DNA of 64,000 nt from Tolypeutes matacus. Its lineage: Eukaryota; Chordata; Mammalia; Cingulata; Chlamyphoridae. A program made the translations under genes and the position numbers. Below the pieces are notes generated by a model, which had not been told where the DNA came from, searched no databases, and worked only from the letters and a program-made list of their open reading frames with translations. Location of the stretch: NCBI GenBank assembly GCA_026826555.1, contig JAKSZT010053764.1, positions 14,791,896-14,855,895 on the forward strand. The letters are read 5' to 3'. Below are positions 26,048 to 38,369 of the stretch, in pieces. How positions within the stretch are numbered: the stretch's first letter is position 1; each line of letters opens with the position of its first letter.

Positions 26048-26803
26048 CTACAGAAAAGGAGACATAAAACATAAACAAACGTTCCCTAAACTTACATATC
26101 TTCATATTTCAAACTAGCAATGGCAATTCTCAAAGATGGGAAACAGAAGAGAAAGAAAGCCAAAGGCTAAATCCATTACAAACAGACGCTTGGAATTGTA
26201 AACTCCTTGGATGATACCTGGATAGAATCAGTACTACATCTGCCCGCCACTATATAAAAACCAAGGAATCAATCCTATTAAGGTACTTATATTTTTCTAT
26301 AGCTGATCTGTGGAATACTGAAATGTAGGTCTTCTTTTTCACTTATTGCTGAAATATGCAAGTGATTAATACATTTAAGCTAATCATTATGTGACAAAAG
26401 ATTAGTTCAATTAATAAAAGGTATAAACTTTTATACAAAATACATACAAATATCATAAAGGAGACTAGTTCAAGAAGCAAACATTTTCTAAAGGAATTCA
26501 TATGATTAAGTCTTTAATTACATTCTTTCTCCCTGCAAACAATAATCAAGGAACCTAAAAATAAGGAAAAATGAAATTTAGTTTGTTCCCTTGTTTCCTA
26601 CTTAGAAAGTATTTTCTCCTTTCAAAGTCTGACATGCTCCAGAAAAATAACTCTTCCAGTAACACTATGGAGTTTCTCATTAACATGCCTCCAAATAAAT
26701 ATAAAAACTCATGAGGTTTGAAGAGATTTTGAAAGAATGATCAAATTCATCAATCTGTCTTCAAGATACAATATAGTTACTTCTTTTTTAAAAAAAAGCA
26801 TAA

Positions 26804-26901
26804 GTAGAGCAGGTGTAGCTCAGTGGTTGAGCATATTTCACATGTACAAGGTCCCAGGTTCAATCCCTGGTACCTCCTCAAAAAACCCAAACAAACAAAA
26901 G
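26804..26901 (+). repeat. Short tRNA-type SINE monomer
   Basis: GCAGGTGTAGCTCAGTGGTT, then box-B-like GGTTCAATCCCTGG and an A-rich tail. Flanked by A-rich near-duplicates (AAAAAGCATAA and AAAAAACATAAA). It lies in the 2.3-kb intron between the last two KDM4C exons. Confidence 0.75.
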
Positions 26902-28347
26902 AAAAAACATAAAACCTCATTCCTGCTTTTGAGGACCACAGGAAGGACAACTCAAGTGACAATCCCATTATGGCATCCTTTCAAATATAAATTAATAATA
27001 CAATGCTATAGGAACACAAGTTCCTTTGTTTCTAGCCCAAAGGCAAGAAGAGAACTTACCTGTCTTCACAGCAACCCACCTAAACCATCTCATAGTCTTC
27101 ATGTCCTGTGCAACATCCTAACAATAGTTAAGACGTTTTAGAATGTTGCCAATCACATCAACTAGCACTGTGAAAGAGGATTTAAGTAAAAATACAGTTT
27201 CTTAGACTAAACCATATGAATGTAAGAATGATAAATGCCTTTTCTATTCCTTGGAAGGAATCAAAAACATGTACATATGCACATAATTATGCTAACTCAA
27301 TCACTACATTATACCAGGGGAGGCAACATCCAGTGATCACAGGGCCAGGCAAGGTGTAAGTGAATATATATATATAACTGGTAAGTCATAGTGACCCAGG
27401 GGCATCTGTCCCATTTAGGCCAGGTTCTCATCCCAACTGATTATTGTCATAGAGATGCACAATCATTTTTCAAGTAAAGAGGAAAATCTGAACTTTTATG
27501 AAAACTCTCTCTCCTTTCATTCTTTGGATAAAATTTCTAAAATGTTACACGAATCAAGCAAAACATATGGTTGGGCTGGATCAGGCCCCCTTTAGAGAGC
27601 CAGTTTGCAATTTCTGCCTAAATCATTTTCTGTATGTCTCTATTTTCAAAGGACTCTAACATGCTATAGCTCTATTTTCAAAATTAAAGAAGAGTAACGA
27701 AAATAATGAAATTCGCACAAAAATATATTTCAATGACAGCTATAAAAACCCATATATTACCTTCCTTTTCTGTCCACTTTTGACTCTCTTTCAAACTCTT
27801 TATTCTCCATCAACCCCCTTTAAATGTTAAAAATCAATGTTTTCACCCTGTCATTTCCATTTGGTATACATACTTTCTTTTTAATTTACTGGTGCTAAAA
27901 GCAAATAGTTTTGCTTTATTGATATGATTATGGTTTAATTCAGCTGAAGATAACAGATTTCACTGTTTTCAGACATACCCTGGATTTATTAGACTAATAG
28001 GATTCTAATAACATAATATTAAACACTAGGATTCTAATGGGACCTAGATGATATGAGCTGCCTTCTTTTTAAAAACTCTGTTAGTAAAAGAGGGGCTATT
28101 CTTCATGATGCCAAAGACACAGAACAGAAGCAGGACTTAGAATACCCTTGTCCAGCAGAGGGGAAAGTGTTGTCAATAAGGGTCTCTGAAGACACACACA
28201 GAATCTCAACCTTATATCTGGATTACAAAAACTTTGGAACAATGTATGTAATAGTGAGAGGGAAAGCAAAATGTCATGCAGAAATTAAATGTTCTAGAAA
28301 GGAGAATGCAACATTATGATATTTAATACAATGAATGTATTACTTAC

Positions 28348-28403
28348 TTATTGTTCGTAGTTTGCTTAAGAGCACCCCCTCTCAAATTACAAAGACAGCA
28401 TTC
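28348..28403 (-). CDS. KDM4C: KDM4C coding exon: junction of PHD finger 1 and extended PHD finger
   Basis: Very short 56-bp exon: 18 codons, ECCLCNLRGGALKQTTNN, plus AA, the first two bases of a split Lys codon. CCLC gives the first zinc ligands of the second, extended PHD module of KDM4 proteins. The acceptor is TTTTTTCCAG|GAATGC and the donor is AATAA|GTAAGTAA. It sits about 27.7 kb downstream (in gene direction) of the previous exon and 2.3 kb before the next one. The next exon starts with G to complete AAG (Lys). One residue differs from the human sequence I remember: a Thr where human has Lys in QTKNNK. Confidence 0.95.
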
Positions 28404-30224
28404 CTGGAAAAAAGGAAGTGGGGGCAGGTGAACACATAACAGACAATTACCAGATGCACACAATAAAAGTCATTACTGTTCATCTCATTATGCCTGGAAA
28501 CTTTTTTTTTTTTTTTTTTTAATTTTAAAAGCAAAACCATGAGGAATTGCAAGAAGACCATCCTTCACTGAGCAGTTCAAGAATGGAAAGGAAAAAGAAT
28601 GGGGGAAAGGCAAGAGTACACCTGAAAATGCTTTGAATATAGAAGTCTCCCAAATGGAACCATCCTTTCCTGATGTCCTTTTAAATTGCCATCTTTAAGG
28701 AAGGGCTGTGACAGAGAACTTGGGAGCCTGCAGATATATGTAATGGATTCTGGAGCAGAGAACATACACACTGCTGACTTCTGTGCACTGGAAATCCACT
28801 CACACATACAGCATGGCTAAAGAAAGGAGTTTTGGCAGGTCTCTTTATGATATAAGGATAAACCAAGAGCTAAAATGAATACAGTACAACTTTGGGTCCT
28901 ACTCTTTCTGTGGGCAGGATGGTGCTGGATCAACCCAGGCTATTCAGGCCTAGAAAGAAGTGTAATGAAACACTTTCCTTTATTCTCCCCATGTAGGTTT
29001 ATCTAGCTTGGCACTTTTTCATGTCACAGGCTGGTATATATTTTTCCACTCCAATATGACTACTATTACTACAAATATTTCTAACAGACTTTATTAGTTA
29101 TATCTCACTATACTCCTATGAAAAAGCCCAGGACAAAAAAAGGGCCAGAAAGCAACACACTGCCATCTGTTGTCCTAAAATTATTTTAATTAAATGCCTA
29201 AGTCACTTCTTTTTATTTTTTACTTCAAGCTTGTCCAACCAATTTTTCTGCATTAATACATTTTTTTAAATTAGTTAAAATCTTGGTTATTTTTCCTTCT
29301 CCAAGTTTCAGATAAATTTCTTTACCCCTCCTACAAGGTAAACTCCCTCAACTAATTTTGACAGTTTCATTGAAATAAATCTAACTTATCAACTATTAGG
29401 AATGGGCATCAAACTTCACAGCTCTTACTTCTCTGAGGAGAACAAAGCAAAAATAACTGGGGAGAATCCACAAATCTGTAGCGAAAAGGGGGACAAAATT
29501 GTGGTTTTGTTTGTCTGGAAAGTGTTTCTGCACATCTATTTGAAATTTCCTAGGTGACTATTAAAGGTTCACAGTAGTGAAAGCTGTCCTGTGTATGTGC
29601 ATTAGAATCCATTTATAAACCCAACTCAAGTAGATAAAAAGTCAAGGGAGAATTCTGACTATCCATATTGCAAGGATATAATCTAGAGGCCTTTGGTAGA
29701 TATGGAACAACTGGTTTCAGTGAAGGACAAAATGAAAGAAAATTTCACAATCCAAATATTGAGAACAAGCAATCCAATAATCCATTTGATAAAGTTGATT
29801 GATTTTAAGTATTTCTTTAGTAATTTAACACACCTTTTCCAGAGAGAAAGAAACAGAGATTAAAAACGAAAACAAAATGCTAACTCAAATACTTTCATTT
29901 TATATAAAAAGCTGGCATATGTCAGAGGGGGAAAACAGCAAAGGAGAGTTGGAGATTACGAATAGGTTAGTCACTAAGAAATTTAGATGTCAGATAAATG
30001 AAAACAGTGGTGAGAAGAAGCCTGAGAGTAAAGTTGGGAAAGTTGAGTACAACAAGGAAGCATTGAAACTGCTTAAATGCACTGCTTATGATCATTAAAA
30101 GATACAATCACTCTAGAACACTAATATAATAGAAAAAAAAAGTCCTCTAAAATAGGATATTTAAATTCAAGATTTTACAAAGAGCTGAGAAGGTATCCCA
30201 CCCACCACAATAAGAAACTTGTTC
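28404..30224. other. KDM4C 27.7-kb intron, right after its downstream exon
   Basis: Holds a T19 run near 28501 and otherwise AT-rich sequence. No repeat family or exon recognised. Confidence 0.5.
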
Positions 30225-31290
30225 TTTCTAGGATCACCAGTGACCTCCATGTTATAAAATCTAAGGAGAATTTTTTTTTTTTTTTAATCTAATGGACTAT
30301 TCCAAGACCTAAGTTTGCCTGACCTCTTAGCAGCATTCAACAGGGTTGTTCACTCCCTCCATCCTGAAACATTCTTTCCCTGGTTTCCATGACCCCTCAC
30401 TCTCTACATTGTCCTCCTCTGTCTCTATCTGACCCTCTCAGCCTACTTTTCTTTCATGCTCCTTAAAAGTCCATTGTTTCTGTAATAGACCTTCTTTTCT
30501 TCTCATCTCACACTTGCTTGCTAGGCCATCTGATCTACTACTATGATTTCCATCACTCACTAAATGCCAATGACTCAAACATTTATATCCTCAGGTGTCT
30601 GAGAGACTGTTCTAAATGGATATAAAACAGGCATCAAACACATGTGCAAAACAACTCACATCTCTTTCCCAAACCTGTACTCCGCACTGTTTCCTATCAG
30701 GGGCACCAACAATTCATTCTAGTTCATGCTGGGAGAAGACTTTTTTCTGCTTCTCATCCTAGATCCAATCAGTCAAGTTCTGTCAAATCCACCCTCTTCT
30801 CTTCATCATCACTGCCATCATCTTACTTGATATACCCAGCATCCTTCACCTGACCTGAACTACTACAATAGCTTCCCCGCAGTTATCGCAGAGCCCACCA
30901 ATCCATTCCCTACAGTGCAGGCAGAGTGGATTTTTAAGGCTTCTCAGAACTTGATGTGACATAGTAAGCTACAATTGTCGGGTCTCAGCCAAATCCAGCC
31001 TCCCTGTGCACTACCCTCATCACTCCAGACACCTCAGCCCCCACCCTCCCCCTGAAGATTTAGACTCACTCTGATCTATTGTTCATTTGTTTAACTGGAC
31101 AAATTCTTAAGGTTTCAGCCTAAATGTTACTTCCTCGGAGAAGGCTCCCTAGTCCCCTGGCCCAGTTGCTCTCTTTTATACCATCCCATTGATACCTTAT
31201 ATGGAGACCCCCCTTTTATCAACCCATTACTCTTGTAACTATTTGTTGAATTCTAATTCCTATCCCCACTAAAGTACAAGAACTACTATG
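30225..31290 (+). repeat. L2 LINE 3' portion, plus strand
   Basis: Begins GGATCACCAGTGACCTCCAT (L2 ORF2 'VTNDLH' region) and continues CTCTTAGCAGCATTCAACAG. It includes the ACTACTACAATAGCTTCCC and CTCCCTGTGCACTACCC blocks, ending near the L2 3' end at 31290. Frames are broken by several stops. Confidence 0.8.
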
Positions 31291-32101
31291 AAAGGTCTTT
31301 ATTAAAATACCCAATAGAGACTGCACAAACAATACATATATTTTAAATAAGTAAAAAAAACATGGCAAAAGAGGAAAAAGTGAAAATCTTTAAAACTACC
31401 AAAGCATTAAAAGAATTGCAAAGACCACTTTCAGATAATAGGAGTGGCTCTTAGGAAGGAATATTGCAGACTTTCATGACTTGACATGGAGTTATTTTTG
31501 CTACAATTTACTTGAAATATCTTATTTCTTAGTAAAGAACAAAAATATTCATTGGCAATATATACTCATAAGTTGCATAATATTACAGTCGCTATTTGAT
31601 GCAGTCAATTTTGTTTAAAATATTTAAGTAGGGAAAAAAACCAGCCATGTCAAGTCACATCATTTAATAGGCTCACTCATTCCTCAGGCGGGTCAAACTA
31701 GGTGATCTACTAGAAGCATATAGTTGTCACCCCATCATTCATTCATTTGAAGTTTCACTAAATACCTATATTCCAAGACCAGTAGAATGTGCTACCAGGC
31801 AAAACAATTTTAAATCTTTCTTTACTGTGTTTAAACAGTACTATACTTCTCAGAGAGCAAAACTGGTAACTAACAACTGTTACCTATACAGCAGCTGAAT
31901 ATCCTTAATCTGTGCAGTGACAGATACAGATAAAGGTCAACCCCTACTGAACATTCTAAATGTACTATTATGGGTCATCTTCAAATGCAGTGAAAGAAAT
32001 TGAAATAAATTAAAAGGAAGGAGGAAAATTATACTTTGACATTCAGGACTTTGGTTCATTAAACCAAGTACTAATAATAATAATTAAAAGAAACAAAGGC
32101 C
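31291..32101. other. Intron sequence, no gene seen
   Basis: AT-rich sequence between the L2 and the composite element. It ends with AAAAGAAACAAAGGCC (32086-32101), a candidate target duplication of that element. Confidence 0.5.
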
Positions 32102-33139
32102 ATGCGAATATTCTCAGCGTCCTGATTTTGTGATAATCAGGGTAGGCTAAACATTCGTTATATTAGAAACCATGCACGTGTCCCCAGACCTACTTTTTCT
32201 CCCTAGGCCTGGTTTTTAGAATGCTGGTGATAAACTAAGCCTCATTTATTATAAGGCCATCCTGTATGGGAAATGACTGTAACTCTAGGTATCTTTGGAC
32301 AACCTTAAGAGATATAGCAGAGGGGCGGATGTGGCTCAAATGGTTGGGCGACCGTCTCCCATATGAAGGGAACTGGGTTCGATCCCCGGGGCCTCCCGGT
32401 AAAAATTAAAAAAAGAAAAATATAAAAGACGTGCGGGCCACCAGGCCCCATGCTCGGGTGCGCAGCCATGCCCCGCAAGCAGGTGAGCCACACAGGCCCA
32501 CAGGCCCCACGCGCAGGTACACCACTGGGTCCCATGTGCAGGTACCGTCAGGTGCCCTGCAAGCAGGTAAACCCCCCAGGCCCCGTGAGTGGGTGAGCCG
32601 CCAGGCCCCGTACGTTGGTGCACCATCAGGCCCCACAAGCCACACAGCAAGATGATAACGTATAACAGAAGAGTGACACCAGGGAGAGCCAAGACGAGGG
32701 GCACCAAAAAAACAGGAACTAAGGTGGCACAGGCGGTAGGACGCCTCTCTCCCACATCAGAGGTTCCGAGGATCGAATCCCAGTGAACACAGGAGGAGAA
32801 GGATGAGGAGAAAGGGCAGGAAACGGACACAGAGAATGGACACAAAAACAGCAAAAACGGGAGAGAGAAGTAAAAATGGATAAAATAAATAAATCCTTTA
32901 AAAAAATGTATAGGGGGGAAGATACAGACTATAGTTAGTAGTAACACTTTCACGATGCTCTTTCATAATTTGTTAACAAATATTTCACAACAATGAAAGT
33001 ATTTGTGGTGGGGTAATGTGTGGGAGCCCTGTATGATGTTATGCATGTTTGTTTTGTAAGTTCATGAAGTTTACTGAACACTTATAGTTTATGTATGTTC
33101 ATGTATGAATGATATGCTTCAATAAATTGTTTAAAAAGA
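32102..33139 (+). mobile_element. Composite SINE-VNTR-LINE-tail retroelement, copy A
   Basis: A unit of about 1.04 kb shared with 37483-38356. Order: (1) a 5' domain unlike other repeats here (32103-32320); (2) a DAS-type SINE head with GGTTCGATCCCCGGGG (32321-32428); (3) a GC-rich 25-bp tandem repeat (32442-32645); (4) a SINE body with a second box-B-like GGATCGAATCCCAG (32646-32925); (5) an L1-3'-UTR-like tail with AATAAA at 33121. Target duplication: AAAAGAAACAAAGGCC (32086-32101) against AAAAGAACAGAAGGCC (33140-33155), 13 of 16 matching. The 205-codon minus-strand frame across the GC-rich part is a low-complexity antisense frame. Confidence 0.75.
32442..32645 (+). repeat. 25-bp VNTR inside composite copy A
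   Basis: About eight units of 23-28 bp built on CAGGCCCCGTGAGTGGGTGA followed by GCC(G/A)C. Units start at 32442 and continue to CAGGCCCCACAAGCC. It is rich in CpG. Copy B keeps only one partial unit (37825-37841). Confidence 0.85.
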
Positions 33140-33329
33140 AAAAGAACAGAAGGCCTACGTACTATGACCCCTGCCAGAAACTTCATATACTTAACCTCTC
33201 TTCCATAACATAGCTATATTCAGTAATCAAAACCGTATTCATAGGCAAGGAATCTAAAATTCAGGAGATTTAATAACTTATTCAACATCACTCAATCCAG
33301 GGTCTTCAAACAACTTCCATGAATGGCGA

Positions 33330-34165
33330 GATGTTTATTTTTTTATTAGAAAAGTCATAGGTTTATAAAAAATCATGCAGAAAGTACAGAGTTCCCATAT
33401 CTCCTCACAGACACACACACAGACAGACACACACACACACACAGTTTTCCCTATTATTAACATTCTTCATTAGTGTTGTACCTCTATTACAATGGATGAA
33501 ACAATATTATTGTAATTATACTATTAACTTTAGTCCATAGTTTACATAAGGTTTTATTCTTTGTGTTGTATAGTTCTACAGTTTGTTTTATTCTGGTAAC
33601 ACATATACAAACTTAAAATCTCCTATTTTATCAACTTTCAGATATTCAATTTGGTAGTGTTAATTACATTCACAATGTGTGCCCCTATTACCACGATCCA
33701 TTGCCAAAACTTTTCCAAAACCCCAAAGAGAAACTCTGAACTATGTAAGCATTCTCTCTTCATTCCCCACCTGAACCCTGGTAACCTATATTCCAATTTC
33801 TGACCCCATGAACTTGCATATTCTACTGATTTCATATAAGAGAGATTATACAATATTTGTCTTATATGTCTGGCTTACTTCACACAACATGATATTTTCA
33901 AGCTATATCCATGTTGTAGCATGTGTCAGATCATTCTTTTTATGGCTGAATAATACTTCATTGTATGTATATGCAACATTTTGTGTTTGCCTTTGCCTAA
34001 TGGCTAATGATGTTAAGAATCTTTCATGTCCTAATTGACCATTTGTATATCTTCTCTGGAGAAATGTCTATTCAAGTGTTTTGTCCATTGTTTAATTAGT
34101 TTTTTTTTTTTGTCTTTTTGTTGTAAGATTCTTTATATATTCTAGATGTTAAACAGGTGGTAAAT
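33330..34165 (-). repeat. L1 3' end, minus strand
   Basis: Antisense L1 3' UTR and ORF2 end: TTTATTAGAAAAGTCATAGG, TTAATTACATTCACAATGTG, CATGTTGTAGCATGTGTCAG and TGACCATTTGTATATCTTC. It contains an (AC)n run at 33409-33443. Confidence 0.8.
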
Positions 34166-34170
34166 ATTTT

Positions 34171-34235
34171 AAGGAGGGAGGAGAGGGGAGGGGTGAGAAA
34201 GAGGGAGGGAAGGGAGGGAGGAAGAGAGGAAGGAA
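34171..34235. repeat. GA-rich simple repeat
   Basis: Purine-only tract of GGGAGG/GGAAGG units of about 65 bp at the end of the minus-strand L1. All-purine tracts can adopt triplex-type structures (inference). Confidence 0.85.
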
Positions 34236-34519
34236 TTAATTTAAGGCTATTAATGTATTTATACAATTAGTAAAGATTCTATATTATTTTTCTTTCATTA
34301 AAAATTCATATCTTTATAAATTAATCAGAATTCCATTTGGAGCAGTATAAGAACCTATATTATATATCACTTCAACAACCTTCTTAATAAGAAATTTTTT
34401 TTTAATTTCAATATTTAAAAATATCATTTCAAATGATCACAGTACATGCAAGAAAGTAAGAAATCCTTAAGTTACAAAGAAAGTAAAAGCCCAAATCCAA
34501 AGAGGGGGACCAACACTCA

Positions 34520-34720
34520 AGCTGCTTTCCACTTGAAGGCATGTGATTTAATATGGGGGAAGACATATTATAAACAATGGACTATAGTTAATAATGCCAT
34601 TATAAAAATTTCCTTTCACTAATGCAAGATACTGCTAATAGGGTGTTATATGAGAACTCTGCATGTTATGCATTGTTTCTGTAAATCTACAACTTCTCTA
34701 AAAAAAATAAAGGCCTCCAA
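34520..34720 (+). repeat. L1 3' UTR end, plus strand
   Basis: AATGGACTATAGTTAATAAT, then AGGGTGTTATATGAGAACTC and TGTTTCTGTAAATCTACAAC, with an AAAAAAATAAA tail. This is the same L1 tail seen at 53996-54175. Confidence 0.75.
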
Positions 34721-34734
34721 TAAAGCTAACCATA

Positions 34735-37470
34735 TGGGCAATTATAAACGGTATTACTATTGTATTTTTTGGTATGTAACATCAATTTTTCTTTCTTACA
34801 GGTTCTAAAATGCAAGTGCATAAAACAATGATAAACCATATATTTATCTAAAGTGTATAATCAATGGCACTTGGTATAATCACAAATTTGGTTTAATCAC
34901 AGATTATGAGCAAAAAAATAATAGAATGGGTTGGGGGGAAAATACACCAAATGTACCATGTAGACTACTGCCAGTAGTAATACTTTGATGGTGCTCTTTC
35001 ATAATTTGTTATAAATGTTTCACAACAACAAAAAGTATTGGTGGTAGGGTGATATATGAGAGCCCTTTATGATGTTAAGCATGTTTGTTTTGTAAGTTCA
35101 CAACATGTACTATACACTTATTGTTTATGTATGTTCATACAGGAATGACATACTTTACTAAAATTTTTAAATAAAAAAAGTAATGATAAATCTATGGTTT
35201 GGAATACACAAAGTACAAAGATACAATCTGTGACTGCAAAAAAAGATGAGGAAATAGAGGGTTATTGGAACAGTGTGTGTGTATGTTACTGAAATTAAGT
35301 TGGTATCAAATCAAACATAATTGTTATAGATTTAGGGTATTAAATTTAAGCCCCATGGTAACGACAAAGAAAATATAAGAAAAATACATGCAAAAACAAA
35401 TAAGAAGGGACTAAAATGTCACAATGGAAAAAAAATCAAATAAATATGAAAGTATTCATTTACGGCAGAATTGAGGGACAAAAAAGGTAAGACTTAAGAA
35501 GAACAACCAGCAGGGTAAATGAAGAAATAACAAGAGGGCAAATGGAAACAAAAACATACCAAAATGTATGGGATAAAGCAAAGGCAGTGCTAAGAGAGAA
35601 ATTTGTAATGCTTACATTAAAAAAGAAGAAAGATCTCAAACCAGAGACCTAACCTTACAGCTGAAGGATCTAGAAAAAGAAGACCAAACTAAACCAAAAG
35701 TGAAAGAGGAAAGGAAATAAAAAAGGTTAAAGTGAAGATAAATGAAATAGAGAATTTTAAAAACTAGAGAAAATCAACAAAATCAAAATTTGATCCATTG
35801 AAAAGATCAATAAAATCAACAAACATTTGGCTAGACTGACCAAAGAAAAGAAAAGAGAAAGAATACAAATAACTAAAATCAAAAATGAAAGGGGGGATGT
35901 TACTATTGACCCCACAGAAATAAAAAGGATTATAAGAGGATACTATGAACAACTGTATTCAAACAAATTGTATGACTAAACTACCTATACTTGACTCAAG
36001 AAGAATTAGGAGATCTCAAGAGACCAGTAACAAGTAAACATATTTAATCAGTAATCAAAAGCCTCCCAACAATGAAAAGCCCAGGGTCAAATGGCCTCTC
36101 ATGAGTGAATTTTACCAGACATTCCAAGAAGAATTTATACCAATCCTATTCAAACACTTCCAAAAATGTGAAGAGGAGGGAACGCTTCCTAAATAATTCT
36201 ATAAGGCCAACATCACCCTAATACCAAAGATACCACAAGTATCTTGTGGTATAAAGATACCACAAGTATAGAAAATTACAGACAAATATTCTTTATGAAT
36301 ATGGATGCAAAAATCCTCAACAAAGTACTGACATACTAAATCCCATGATAAAGTGGGATTTATGCCAGATATACAAGGTTGGTTCAACTTAAGAAAAATC
36401 AATTCTATAAAACTAATTAAGAGAATAAAGGGAAAATACATGATTATTTTAATTGGTGCAAAAGAGATATTTGATAAATCTATAAATCTAGCACCCCTCC
36501 TTTATAAAAACACTTATAAAACTAAGAATAGAAGGAAAATTTCTCAACATGATAAGCAGAATATATGAAAAGCCCACAGTTAGCATCCTCAGTAGTGAAA
36601 AACTGAAAGCTTTCACTCTACAGTCAGGAACAAGACAAGGATGTCCACTGTCACCACTGTTATTCACTATTGTTCTAAAAGTTCAAGCCAGAGCAATTAG
36701 GCAAGAAAGAGAAATAAAATGCATCCAAATTGAAAGGAAGAAGTAAAATCTCCCCTATTTGCAGATGACAAGATCCTATATTCAGAAAATCCTGAAAAAT
36801 CCACAACCAAGCTACTACCGGTAATAAATTCAGCAAAGTTAGAGTACAATATCAACATGTAAAAATTAGTCGTTCTTCTACACACTAGTAATGAAAAAGG
36901 TGAAGAGGAAATTTAAAAAAATAATCCATTTACAATAGTAAGGAAAAGAATCAAATATTTAGTAATAAATTTAACCAATTATCTAAAAGATTATTACATG
37001 GAAAACTATAAAACTTCAAGAAAGACATCTAAAAGAAATCAAAGAAGGCCTTATAAAAGGAAGGCTATTACAGGTTCATGGATTAGAAGACTAAATATTA
37101 TGTGGAGGGAGTAGCCACTGTAGGTTCTGAGGGGAAGGAGAGGGAATACCAGGTATAATATAGGGGCATTTCCAGGACATTGGAATTGTCCTGAATGAAT
37201 TGCAGTGATGGATACAGGCCATTATATATTTTGTCATAACTCACAAAATTGTGTGGAACAGAGTGTAAAGTATAATGTAAACTATAATCCACAGTTAGTG
37301 GCAATGTTCCATTATGTGTTCATCAATTTTAACAAATGTACCACACTAATGAAGGATATTAATGTGGGAAAATATGGGAGGGGTGGGGAGTGGGGCATAT
37401 GGAAATCCCCTATATTTTTAATTTTAACATTTATGTAATCTAAAGCATTTTTTTAAAACAATTTTTAAAA
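34735..37470 (+). repeat. L1, plus strand, ORF2 and 3' UTR
   Basis: The start (TTCTTACAGGTTCTAAAATG) parallels 14980-15060 of the L1/HAL1 at 13110. It continues through ORF2: endonuclease/RT linker at 35480-36000, then a [20 protein letters not shown] and [13 protein letters not shown] block at 36549-36700, the YFADDKIL region near 36770, and a 3' UTR at 37090-37470. Stops and frameshifts break it throughout. It is interrupted at 34836-35181 by a LINE-tail element. Confidence 0.85.
34836..35181 (+). mobile_element. Free-standing LINE-like tail element (SINE-less relative of the composite)
   Basis: 346 bp inserted in the L1. Its 3' part (34955-35165) matches the tail of composite copies A and B: AGTAATACTTTGATGGTGCT, GTTTGTTTTGTAAGTTCAC, TGTTTATGTATGTTCAT. 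It lacks the SINE and VNTR. A 9-bp duplication AATGATAAA lies at 34827-34835 and 35182-35190. The host L1 sequence is continuous across it when compared with 14990-15060. Confidence 0.7.
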
Positions 37471-37482
37471 AGTATTTAAAAA

Positions 37483-38356
37483 TGTGAATATTCTCACTGT
37501 CCTGATTTTGTGATAGACAGGGTAGGCTAAATATTCGCTATATTAGAAACCATGCATGTGTCCCAAGACCTAGTTTTTCTCCCTAAGCCTGGTTTTTAGA
37601 ATGCTGGTGATAAACTAAGCCTGATTTATTATATGATCATCCTGTATGGGAAAACACTGTAACTTTGGGTCTCTTTGGTCAACCTTAAGAGATATAGCAG
37701 GGGGATGGATGTGGCTCGGGTGTTTGGGCAGCTGTCTCCCATATGGAGGGACATGGGTTCGATCCCCAGGACCTCCCAGTAAAAATTAAAAAAAGAAAAA
37801 TAAAGGTGAGTGGGCCACCACCACCAGGCCCCGCGAGCCATGCAGTGAGATGACGACGTAACAGGAGAGTGACACAGGGAGAGCCAAGACGAGACGAACC
37901 GAAAAACCAGAAACTAAGGTAGCGCACACGGTAGGACACCTCTCTCCCACATCGGAGATTCCAAGGATCAAATCCCAGTGAAAACAGAAGGAGAAGGATG
38001 AGAAGAGGGGATAGGAAATGGACAGAGAGAGTTGCACAGCAAATGGACACAGTAACAGCAAAAACGGGGGAGGAGGGGGCCAGAATGGATAAAAGTAAAT
38101 AAATAAATAAATCCTTAAAAATATGTATAGGGGAGGAAGATATGGACTACCATTAGTAGTAATACTTTGACGATGCTCTTTCATGATTTGTTAACAAATG
38201 TTTCACAACAATGCAAAGTATTTATGGTGGGGTGATGTGTGGGAGCCCTGTATGATGTTATGCATGTTTGTTTTGTAAGTTCACGATGTTTACTGAACAC
38301 TTATAGTTTATGTATGTTCATGTATGAATGATATACTTCGATAAAATGTTTTTTTA
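37483..38356 (+). mobile_element. Composite SINE-VNTR-LINE-tail retroelement, copy B
   Basis: 874 bp with the same domain order as copy A: 5' domain (37483-37700), SINE head (37701-37805), one VNTR remnant (37825-37841), SINE body with GGATCAAATCCCAG (37846-38125), LINE-like tail to 38356. Duplication AAAAAGTATTTAAAAA (37467-37482) against AAAAAGCATTTAAAAA (38357-38372), 15 of 16. It sits in the A-rich end of the L1 at 34735-37470. The polyadenylation signal of copy A (AATAAA) is GATAAA here. Confidence 0.8.
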
Positions 38357-38369
38357 AAAAAGCATTTAA

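Noticed and set aside
32336..32953. 205-codon minus-strand open frame, the longest in the window
   Set aside because: It runs antisense through the SINE head, the 25-bp VNTR and the SINE body. The peptide is low-complexity (repeated GAW/GPVGP-like blocks) and the frame is not kept in the second copy.
36549..36746. Reverse-transcriptase-like frame ([13 protein letters not shown]) as a possible functional gene
   Set aside because: It is an L1 ORF2 fragment with stops on both sides and frameshifts through the rest of the element.
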